A stretch of DNA of 64,000 nt from Sphingomonas psychrotolerans (GTDB lineage: Bacteria > Pseudomonadota > Alphaproteobacteria > Sphingomonadales > Sphingomonadaceae). Below the pieces are notes generated by a model that was given only the letters and a program-made list of their open reading frames with translations, was not told the origin of the DNA and did not search any database. The first letter of the stretch is position 1. Every line of letters starts with the position of its first letter. The translations under genes were made by a program, and so were the position numbers. The stretch is taken from contig NZ_CP024923.1 of the NCBI RefSeq assembly GCF_002796605.1, forward strand, positions 3,603,501 through 3,667,500. The letters are read 5' to 3'. Shown one piece after another: positions 36,574-43,554 of the stretch.

Positions 36574-36933
36574 TCACTCAACTCCCTTGCCCGAACCCCC
36601 GTATTCGCGGGTCACGGAGTCCGTCGTCAAGCAAACATTGGTTAACGAAAATGCCTTCTAAAGCACTAACGCCACAGAACATTTGGGCATCCGACCAGAT
36701 GTTGAGTCAAGAAGTTATCCACAGGCGCAAGCGCTGGTGGTGTGGCACGAAAGACTCAGTTTTCGGGACGGGGGTGAATTTAGCCAACCCGTGCTCCGGC
36801 AAGGCCGGAGCGCTGGCGGCAAGCGACCCGCCAGAGGCCAGAGCTCCGGCCTTCGCCGGAGCACAAAGTGATTCGGGTGCCTCATCTCCTCAGACTCCTG
36901 CTTTCGCAGGAGCACGGGCAAGGGTCGCTGCCG
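36574..36933. promoter_or_regulatory. ccrM upstream region with clustered GANTC sites and palindromic repeats
   Basis: This gap of 360 bases has no convincing gene. It contains five GANTC sites: GAGTC 36617-36621, GAGTC 36704-36708, GACTC 36753-36757, GATTC 36870-36874 and GACTC 36893-36897. It also contains the inverted repeat pair at 36791-36863 and a hairpin CTCCTGC-TTTC-GCAGGAG at 36895-36912. The half nearest the ccrM start is AT-richer and includes GGTTAACGAAAATG (a CtrA-like TTAA half-site only). In Caulobacter, GANTC sites in the ccrM leader modulate its expression; a similar role here is inferred. Confidence 0.55.
36791..36863. repeat. Intergenic inverted repeat, family with GCTCCGGC-CTTC-GCCGGAGC hairpins
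   Basis: The left arm (36791-36811) and right arm (36842-36863) are reverse complements except for one missing base in the left arm. Each arm is itself a small hairpin with an 8-base stem and 4-base loop. The same arm sequence recurs at 54529-54605 with a similar ~30-base spacer, so this is a dispersed extragenic palindrome, not a chance terminator. Confidence 0.75.
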
Positions 36934-38358
36934 TCAGGCGGCGGTGCCACCCACCGTCAGCCCCTCGACCAGCAAGCTTGGTTGACCGACGCCCGCGGGG
37001 ACCGACTGCCCGCCCTTGCCGCACATTCCCACGCCTTCATCGAGCGCGAAGTCGTTGCCGATCCCGGTTACCCGCGTGAGCACCGACGGCCCGTCGCCGA
37101 TCAACGTCGCTCCCTTGATCGGGCGGCCCAGCTTGCCGTTCTCGATCCGATAGGCCTCGGTGCACGAGAAGACGAACTTGCCCGAGACGATGTCGACCTG
37201 CCCGCCGCCGAAGCTCTTGGCATAAATGCCCTTCTTCACCCGGGACATCAGCTCGGCGGGATCGTCCTTGCCGGCCTTCATGAAGGTGTTGGTCATCCGC
37301 GGCATCGGCGCGTGTTGGAACGATTCGCGGCGACCGTTGCCGGTGGGCTCGACGCCCATCAGCCGCGCATTGAGGCGATCCTGCATATAGCCCTTGAGGA
37401 TGCCGTCCTCGATCAGGATCGTCTCGCGCGTCGGCGTGCCTTCGTCGTCGATCGACAGCGATCCGCGCCGATCCATCAGCGAGCCGTCGTCGACCACGGT
37501 GACGCCCGGCGCGGCGACGCGCTCGCCGATCCGGCCGGAAAAGGCGCTGGTGCCCTTGCGGTTGAAATCGCCCTCGAGCCCGTGGCCGACCGCCTCATGG
37601 AGCAGCACCCCCGGCCAGCCGGGGCCGCACAGCACCGTCATGTCGCCGGCGGGCGCGTCCTCTGCGTCGAGATTGACCAGCGCCTGGGCCAGCGCCTCGT
37701 CGATCGCCCGGTTCCACGTCGCGGGCTCGAACAACCGGTCGTAGAGCGTGCGCCCGCCGGTGCCGAAGCTGCCGGTCTCGCGGCGACCGTTGGTTTCGAC
37801 CACGACCGACACGTTGAGCCGGACGAGCGGGCGGACATCGGTGGCGATGAAGCCGTCGGGGCGGACGATCTCGACCACGCCCCACGATCCGGTGAGCCCC
37901 ACGGATACCTGCACCACGCGGCTGTCGCGTGCCCGGGCGGCAGCGTCGATCGTCTGGCACAGATTCACTTTGTCGGCGAAAGGCACCAGGTCGAGCGGAT
38001 CCTTGTCGGTGTAGAGATGGCGGTTATTGCCCTGCGGCGGGGCGGCCTTGCCGGCCTTGCCCGGCTCGATCAGCGTCATCGTCTCGGCGGCGCGCCGGAT
38101 CGCTTGCGCGCTGATCTCGTTGGCGTGCGCGAACGCCGTGGTCTCGCCCGAGACTGCGCGCAGCCCGAAGCCCGACTGGGTGTCGAAGCTCGCGGTTTTC
38201 AGCCGCCCGTCGTCGAAGCCGAACGCCTCGGTCTTGCGATATTGGAGATAGAGCTCGCCATCCTCGGCATTCGCCAGCGCATCGGCGGTCAGCCGGGTGG
38301 CGGTTTCGGGATCAAGCTCGCGATAGAGATAGGCGCGGGGATCGGAGGGAATCGGCAT
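36934..38358 (-). CDS. tldD: TldD metalloprotease subunit
   Basis: This 474-residue protein carries the zinc-protease motif HEAVGHGLEGD near residue 251. Other family segments are SGFGLRAVSGETTAFA, DDEGTPTRE, NTFMKAGKDDP and FSCTEAYRIENGKLG. TldD normally pairs with TldE/PmbA and takes part in peptide maturation and antitoxin turnover. No pmbA gene is in the window. It is cytosolic by family. Confidence 0.96.
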   Translation of the reverse strand: MPIPSDPRAYLYRELDPETATRLTADALANAEDGELYLQYRKTEAFGFDDGRLKTASFDTQSGFGLRAVSGETTAFAHANEISAQAIRRAAETMTLIEPGKAGKAAPPQGNNRHLYTDKDPLDLVPFADKVNLCQTIDAAARARDSRVVQVSVGLTGSWGVVEIVRPDGFIATDVRPLVRLNVSVVVETNGRRETGSFGTGGRTLYDRLFEPATWNRAIDEALAQALVNLDAEDAPAGDMTVLCGPGWPGVLLHEAVGHGLEGDFNRKGTSAFSGRIGERVAAPGVTVVDDGSLMDRRGSLSIDDEGTPTRETILIEDGILKGYMQDRLNARLMGVEPTGNGRRESFQHAPMPRMTNTFMKAGKDDPAELMSRVKKGIYAKSFGGGQVDIVSGKFVFSCTEAYRIENGKLGRPIKGATLIGDGPSVLTRVTGIGNDFALDEGVGMCGKGGQSVPAGVGQPSLLVEGLTVGGTAA

Positions 38359-38376
38359 ACCTCCGATATAGGCGCG

Positions 38377-38610
38377 TCAGACGCTCGCGCCAGCCGGATG
38401 ATCGGGCAATTGGCTCTGGTCGGCGCCGTCGGCGGGTCCGCCGATCAGCACGAAGCGGCGATCACAATAGCCGCAATCGACATAGCCGTGCTCGTCGATC
38501 TGCAGGAACACGCGCGGATGGCCAAGCGCGGCAGGCACGCCGGGGCCGCTGCCGTCGCAGGCAATGCGGGCGTGGCTGGTGCGGATCGTTTCGGGCAAAG
38601 GCGCGGTCAT
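38377..38610 (-). CDS. Small zinc-finger domain protein (CHCC type, NDUFS6-like)
   Basis: This 77-residue protein has a zinc-binding set (CDGSG near 18, HPRVFLQIDEHGYVDCGYCDRRFVL) matching the zf-CHCC family related to the complex I accessory subunit NDUFS6. ATG 38610 begins at the start of the conserved part; the longer frame upstream is inside an intergenic palindrome. It lies 18 bases upstream of tldD on the same strand. Confidence 0.85.
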   Translation of the reverse strand: MTAPLPETIRTSHARIACDGSGPGVPAALGHPRVFLQIDEHGYVDCGYCDRRFVLIGGPADGADQSQLPDHPAGASV

Positions 38611-38651
38611 GACTCGCCGATAGCAAGGCCGAAGCGCCCCTTCAATTCCTT

Positions 38652-38760
38652 CGTCACCCCGGCCTTGTGCCGGGGTCCACTTGTCCGCGAGCGGGAAGAG
38701 GGAAGGCTCGATGGACTCACCCAGCCGCATAGTGGACCCCGGCACAAGGCCGGGGTGACG
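38652..38760. repeat. Perfect 30-base inverted repeat between divergent genes
   Basis: Arms at 38652-38681 and 38731-38760 are exact reverse complements, with a 49-base spacer. Each arm contains its own hairpin (CCCCGGCCTTGTGCCGGGG). The element fills the space between the zinc-finger gene and the ABC ATPase gene. It has no open reading frame. Its layout suggests a non-autonomous mobile or REP-like element; no transposase is present. Confidence 0.8.
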
Positions 38761-38804
38761 GGATATACTTGGCGAGCTCCGCCCCGCGGCTTAGAGCGCT
38801 CCCC

Positions 38805-39725
38805 ATGACTCAGGCCGCGATCGAGATCGACAATCTCTGCAAAACGTACACCGGCGGCAAGCGCGCGCTCGACGGCGTGAGCTTCGAGGTGCCGCGCGGG
38901 CAGATCTTCGGGCTGCTGGGGCCGAACGGCGCGGGCAAGTCGACGCTGATCAACATCCTCGCCGGGCTGGTCAACAAGACCGCGGGCCGCGCGACGATCT
39001 GGGGCTTCGACGTCGACGCGCATCCGCGCAACGCCAAGGCGAGTATCGGCATCGTCAATCAGGAGATCACCTTCGATCCGTTCTTCACCCCGCGCGAGAC
39101 GCTCGAGATCCAGGCGGGGCTGTACGGCGTTCCCAAAGCGCAGCGCGATCCGATGGGGCTGCTGCGCGCGGTGCATCTCGAGGACAAGGCCGACGCCTAT
39201 TCGCGCACGCTCTCGGGCGGCATGAAAAGGCGGCTGATGGTCGCCAAGGCGATGGTCCATTCGCCGCCCGTCCTCGTGCTCGACGAGCCGACCGCGGGAG
39301 TCGATGTCGAGCTCCGCCAGCAGCTCTGGGCCTATGTGAAGGCGCTGAACGCCCGCGGCATCACGGTAGTGCTCACCACGCACTATCTCGAGGAAGCCGA
39401 GCAGCTCTGCGACCGGATCGCGATCATCAACCACGGCAAATTGATCGCCAACAAGCCGACCCGCGAGCTGGTCGGGATGGCGCAGGAGAAAGTGGTCGAA
39501 GTCACCGTCGACCGCGACGTGCCGGTGCTGCCCGAAAATGCCTGTTTCCTGAAGATCGAGCTGAAGGCCGAGCGGACCTTGGTGATCACTTATCGCAAGG
39601 ACCAGGCGAATGCCGGCGAAGTGCTCGGCGCGGTGCAAAGCGGCGGCTACGGCATCGTCGACGTCTCGACCCGCGAGGCCGATCTGGAGGACGTGTTCCT
39701 CAATTTGACTCGGGCAAGTGCCTGA
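38805..39725 (+). CDS. ABC transporter ATP-binding protein (ABC-2/DrrA type)
   Basis: This 306-residue protein has Walker A GPNGAGKST, signature LSGGMKRRL, Walker B VLVLDEPTAGVD and the switch His in TTHYLEEAEQ. A C-terminal ~75-residue extension (VVEVTVDRDVPVLPENA and beyond) is typical of exporter ATPases of the DrrA/CcmA/YadG group. No permease gene is adjacent, so its partner must be encoded elsewhere. ATG 38805 is preferred over TTG 38769, which lies at the edge of the inverted repeat. Confidence 0.93.
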   Translation: MTQAAIEIDNLCKTYTGGKRALDGVSFEVPRGQIFGLLGPNGAGKSTLINILAGLVNKTAGRATIWGFDVDAHPRNAKASIGIVNQEITFDPFFTPRETLEIQAGLYGVPKAQRDPMGLLRAVHLEDKADAYSRTLSGGMKRRLMVAKAMVHSPPVLVLDEPTAGVDVELRQQLWAYVKALNARGITVVLTTHYLEEAEQLCDRIAIINHGKLIANKPTRELVGMAQEKVVEVTVDRDVPVLPENACFLKIELKAERTLVITYRKDQANAGEVLGAVQSGGYGIVDVSTREADLEDVFLNLTRASA

Positions 39726-39741
39726 ACCAGCGGAAGAGACG

Positions 39742-41331
39742 ATGGCAAACGACCCCCACATCTCCGAAATCCTCGTCATCGGCTCGGGCGCGGCGGGGCT
39801 CACCGCGGCGCTCAATCTCGCGGCGCGCTTCAAGGTCACCGTGCTCGCCAAGGGGGCGCTCAACGAAGGCTCCACGGCCTGGGCACAGGGCGGGATCGCC
39901 GCGGTGCTCGAGCCCGGCGACACTTTCGAGAACCATGTCGAGGATACGATGGTCGCCGGTGCCGGGCTCAACGATCGTGCCACGGTGGAGATGGTGGTCG
40001 AGAACGCTCCCGCGGCGATCGAGCGGCTGGCCAGGCTCGGCGTGCCGTTCAACACCGACAAGGGCTCGCTGCATCTGACTCGCGAAGGCGGGCACAGCCA
40101 TCGCCGAATCGTCCATGTCGACGACGCGACCGGCTGGGCGGTGCAGGAGGCCTTGCTCAAGGCCGCCCGCGCCAACCCCAACATCACCCTCGTACCCGAT
40201 ATGGTGGTGATCGACCTCGCCACCAGCCGGCACGAAGAGCGCTATTCGGGCGCGGGCAATGTCTGGGGGGTCTACGCCTTCAATCGCGCGACCAACCGCG
40301 TCGAATTGTTCACTGCCAACGCCACTGTGCTGGCGACCGGCGGCGCGGGCCGCACCTATCTGTTCTCGACCGCACCCAAGGGCGCGACCGGCGACGGCAT
40401 CGCGATGGCGTGGCGCGCCGGCTGCCGCATCTCCAACATGGAGTTCATGCAGTTCCACCCGACTTGCCTCTACAATCTCGAGGTCAAGAATTTCCTGATC
40501 ACCGAGGCGGTGCGCGGCGAGGGCGGCCAGCTCAAGATCCCCGGCACCGGTTACCGCTTCATGCCCGATTTCGACCCGCGGCTGGAACTCGCGCCGCGCG
40601 ACGTGGTGGCACGCGCGATCGATCACGAGATCAAGCGCCTCGGGCTCGATTACGTCCATCTCGACATCAGCCACATGGGCGCGGATTTCGTGAAGCAGCA
40701 CTTCCCGACGATCCACGCCCGGCTGCTCGACTTGGACATCGACATGACCCGCGAGCCGATCCCGGTGGTGCCCGCGCAGCATTATACCTGCGGCGGGGTG
40801 GTGGTCGATCGTGACGGGCGCACCGATTTACCCAATCTCTACGCGGCGGGCGAAGTCAGCCAGTCGGGGCTGCACGGCGCCAATCGCCTCGCCTCCAATT
40901 CGCTGCTCGAATGCTTCGTGTTCGGCGAGGCGGTGGCCAACCACATCGCCGCGAATTGGAGCGATCTCCCCCCGCCCCCGCCGATCCGGCAATGGGACGA
41001 GAGTCGCGTCACCGATTCGGACGAGGAAGTGGTGATCAAGCAGAACTGGACAGAGATCCGGCGCTTCATGTGGAATTACGTCGGCATCGTCCGCTCGACC
41101 AAGCGGCTCGAGCGCGCCGCGCACCGCATCCAGATGCTGCGCGGCGAAGTGAACGACTATTACGGCCATTTCCGCGTGACCGGCGATCTGATCGAATTGC
41201 GCAACCTGCTCGAGAGCGCGGACCTGATCGTCCGCTCGGCGCTCCACCGCAAGGAGAGCCGCGGGCTGCATTACACGCTCGATTATCCCGACACACTCGA
41301 CATCGCCGCCGATACCATCCTGGTGCCCTGA
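39742..41331 (+). CDS. nadB: L-aspartate oxidase
   Basis: This 529-residue flavoprotein oxidises aspartate to iminoaspartate in NAD synthesis. Landmarks are the FAD loop GSGAAGLTAAL, STAWAQGGIAAV, the His/Arg active-site segment REGGHSHRRIVH, LATGGAGRTY, MEFMQFHPTCL and the flavin segment GLHGANRLASNSLLE. The C-terminal helical domain starts near 430. GGAAGAG lies upstream of ATG 39742; an alternative GTG 39718 overlaps the ABC gene stop. nadA and nadC are not nearby. Confidence 0.95.
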   Translation: MANDPHISEILVIGSGAAGLTAALNLAARFKVTVLAKGALNEGSTAWAQGGIAAVLEPGDTFENHVEDTMVAGAGLNDRATVEMVVENAPAAIERLARLGVPFNTDKGSLHLTREGGHSHRRIVHVDDATGWAVQEALLKAARANPNITLVPDMVVIDLATSRHEERYSGAGNVWGVYAFNRATNRVELFTANATVLATGGAGRTYLFSTAPKGATGDGIAMAWRAGCRISNMEFMQFHPTCLYNLEVKNFLITEAVRGEGGQLKIPGTGYRFMPDFDPRLELAPRDVVARAIDHEIKRLGLDYVHLDISHMGADFVKQHFPTIHARLLDLDIDMTREPIPVVPAQHYTCGGVVVDRDGRTDLPNLYAAGEVSQSGLHGANRLASNSLLECFVFGEAVANHIAANWSDLPPPPPIRQWDESRVTDSDEEVVIKQNWTEIRRFMWNYVGIVRSTKRLERAAHRIQMLRGEVNDYYGHFRVTGDLIELRNLLESADLIVRSALHRKESRGLHYTLDYPDTLDIAADTILVP

Positions 41332-41477
41332 CGCGGCTTCCGGAAACGCCATCTGATCCCGCGCGTTGATGGCGAATGGGCGCGCAAGTTTCCTCTCCTT
41401 TCACGATTCGTCGCTATCGTTACCGGATTCGTCGCATCGCGCGGCGATCGGGCTTTGATGCGAGTCGAGTTCGCCAC

Positions 41478-42659
41478 ATGTTAAAGGGGGCGCAAAGGGT
41501 TGCATTCGTGAAGAATTTCAAGAGTTTCTCGAAAGTCGAGCGGGCATTGACCGTCGCGGGCCTGGGTCCCGCGATGTTGCTCGGTTGCGCAGTGCACGAT
41601 GATACCCAGCTCGCCGCCTATCTGCCGGCGCCCAGCTACAGCGTGCTGATGCCCTTTCCCGCTGCGGTCGCCGCCCCGGCAAAGCCGCGCCCGCCGGCGC
41701 CGCTCGGCCTCGTTACGTCGATCGACAATATCACGCGCAACTTCAACGGGCTGGTTGGCGTCGCGGTGACCAGCATCGACGATGGCTGGACGGCGAGCAA
41801 CGTCACCGCCAGCCGCCCGATGCCCCAGCAGAGCGTCAGCAAGCTCTGGGTGGCGATGGCGGTGCTCGACGCAGTCGATCGCGGCACGGTGCGGCTCGAC
41901 GATCCGCTGACCATCACGCGCTCGGACTTCACTTTGTTCCACCAGCCGATCGCGGCTCTGGTCAAGGGCGATGCCGGCTACACCACTACCGTGGGCGAGA
42001 TCATGCGCCGCGCGATGCAGCTGAGCGACAACACCTGCAACGACAAGTTGCTGCGCCTCGTCGGTGGGCCGCAGGCGGTGCGCGACTTCATCTACCGCAA
42101 ACAGCTTGGGACGATCCGTTTCGGCCCCGGCGAGAGATTGCTCCAGGCGGGCACCGCGGGGTTGCAATGGCGGCCCGAATATTCGACCGGCAATGCCTTC
42201 GCGGTCGCGCGCTCGCGGCTCTCCCCCGACGTCCGGCGCGCGGCGTTCGAAGCCTATGTCAAGGATCCGCCCGACGGGGCCGCGGCGGCATCGATCGCCG
42301 ATGCGCTGGCCCGGCTGCACCGTGGCGAGCTGCTTTCGGCCAGCTCGACCAATTGGCTGCTCGCCACCATGGGCGGCGCCAAGACCGGCAAGGCGCGCGT
42401 GCGCGGCGCGGTTCCGCCAGGCTGGCTCTATGGCCACAAGACCGGCACCGGCCAGGATCTCGGCGGGCGTACCGCGGGCTTCAACGATGTCGGTATCCTG
42501 ACGGCGCCGGACGGCCGGTCTTATGCCGTCGCAGTGATGATCGGCGATACTTCGCGGCCGATCCGCGAGCGCCAGCTGCTGATGCAGGCAGTGGGGAGCG
42601 CGATCGTCGCGCATCACCAGCCCTCGGGTTCGTCCTTCATGACCGGCGGCCGACCGTAA
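41478..42659 (+). CDS. Class A beta-lactamase-like serine hydrolase
   Basis: This 393-residue protein has penicillin-recognising enzyme motifs: SVSK (nucleophile Ser near 119), SDN near 183 (LSDNTCND) and KTG near 321 (GHKTGTG). A glutamate in a lactamase-type omega loop is not obvious, so it may be a peptidoglycan DD-peptidase-like enzyme rather than a resistance enzyme. The N-terminus has a hydrophobic stretch with lipobox-like LLGC. The start is uncertain: ATG 41478 or GTG 41508, neither with an ideally spaced Shine-Dalgarno. It is probably exported to the periplasm. Confidence 0.83.
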   Translation: MLKGAQRVAFVKNFKSFSKVERALTVAGLGPAMLLGCAVHDDTQLAAYLPAPSYSVLMPFPAAVAAPAKPRPPAPLGLVTSIDNITRNFNGLVGVAVTSIDDGWTASNVTASRPMPQQSVSKLWVAMAVLDAVDRGTVRLDDPLTITRSDFTLFHQPIAALVKGDAGYTTTVGEIMRRAMQLSDNTCNDKLLRLVGGPQAVRDFIYRKQLGTIRFGPGERLLQAGTAGLQWRPEYSTGNAFAVARSRLSPDVRRAAFEAYVKDPPDGAAAASIADALARLHRGELLSASSTNWLLATMGGAKTGKARVRGAVPPGWLYGHKTGTGQDLGGRTAGFNDVGILTAPDGRSYAVAVMIGDTSRPIRERQLLMQAVGSAIVAHHQPSGSSFMTGGRP

Positions 42660-42681
42660 CGCTGACCGTCTCGCCCATTTC

Positions 42682-42763
42682 ACCCGTAATCCCGCCGAAA
42701 GCCGGGATTCGTGCCGCGCGCCGGCGCTTGCCGCCCGAGGTCCCGGCTTTCGCCCGGATGACG
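42682..42763. repeat. Intergenic imperfect inverted repeat
   Basis: The left arm (about 42682-42710, containing CCGCCGAAAGCCGGGATT) and the right arm (about 42738-42763, containing TCCCGGCTTTCGCCCGGATG) are imperfect reverse complements sharing GAAAGCCGGGA. The GC-rich hairpins with GAAA/TTTC loops resemble the repeats at 36.8 and 54.5 kb. It lies between the serine hydrolase and oxygenase genes and could also aid termination. Confidence 0.6.
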
Positions 42764-42819
42764 AATTAGAGCGCAAGCAGCGGGGGGCGTCGCGTAGCGT
42801 CCCCGACTAGTCCCTCGCC

Positions 42820-43509
42820 ATGACCGATATCGACTGGACCGCCGCCGCAGAGGCACTCGACACCAATGGCTGGGCAGTGCTGCCCAAGCTTCTCGACCCC
42901 GACATCTGCGAGCGGATTGCGGTGCTCTACGACGCCCCCGAACATTTCCGCAGCCACGTGATCATGGCGCGCCATGGCTTCGGCCGCGGCGAATATCGCT
43001 ATTTCGCCTATCCGCTGCCCGAAACCGTGCAGGCGCTCCGGACCCGGCTTTATCCCCCGCTCGCCGCGATCGCCAATCGCTGGCACCTCCGCATGGGGCT
43101 CGACCGGCGCTTCCCCGCGTCGCACGCCGGCTGGCTCGCCGAATGCCACGCCGCCGGCCAGACCCGGCCGACGCCGCTGCTGCTGCGCTACGGCCCGGGC
43201 GACTATAATTGCCTGCACCAGGATCTGTACGGCGCACACGTCTTCCCGCTCCAGCTCGCGGTGCTGCTCTCGGCGCCGACACGCGATTTCGCGGGCGGTG
43301 AGTTCGTCCTCACCGAACAGCGCCCCCGGATGCAGTCGCGCGCCGCGGTGGTGCCGCTGACGCAGGGCGATGCAGTGGTGTTCGCGGTCAATCAGCGGCC
43401 GGTGCGCGGCGGCAAGGGTGACTACCGCGTGACGATGCGCCACGGGGTCAGCGCGGTCCATATCGGGCGGCGGCACACGCTGGGAATCATCTTTCACGAC
43501 GCGCAGTGA
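42820..43509 (+). CDS. 2-oxoglutarate/Fe(II)-dependent oxygenase
   Basis: This 229-residue protein has a double-stranded beta-helix core with the HxD iron pair in CLHQDLYG (H133, D135), a distal His in MRHGVSAVH (near 208) and a downstream Arg (GRRHTLG) that could bind 2-oxoglutarate. The opening helix GWAVLPKLLDPDICERIA is typical of prolyl-hydroxylase/PhyH-like members. The substrate is unknown. It is the gene just upstream of polA, with about 45 bases between them. Confidence 0.85.
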   Translation: MTDIDWTAAAEALDTNGWAVLPKLLDPDICERIAVLYDAPEHFRSHVIMARHGFGRGEYRYFAYPLPETVQALRTRLYPPLAAIANRWHLRMGLDRRFPASHAGWLAECHAAGQTRPTPLLLRYGPGDYNCLHQDLYGAHVFPLQLAVLLSAPTRDFAGGEFVLTEQRPRMQSRAAVVPLTQGDAVVFAVNQRPVRGGKGDYRVTMRHGVSAVHIGRRHTLGIIFHDAQ

Positions 43510-43554
43510 AGCGGAGGCTTTGCCCGGCCCCGCGGCTCGGCTATCCCCGCGACG

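Noticed and set aside
36630..36665. CtrA binding site upstream of ccrM
   Set aside because: Only a TTAA half-site is present; the second half at seven-base spacing is missing.
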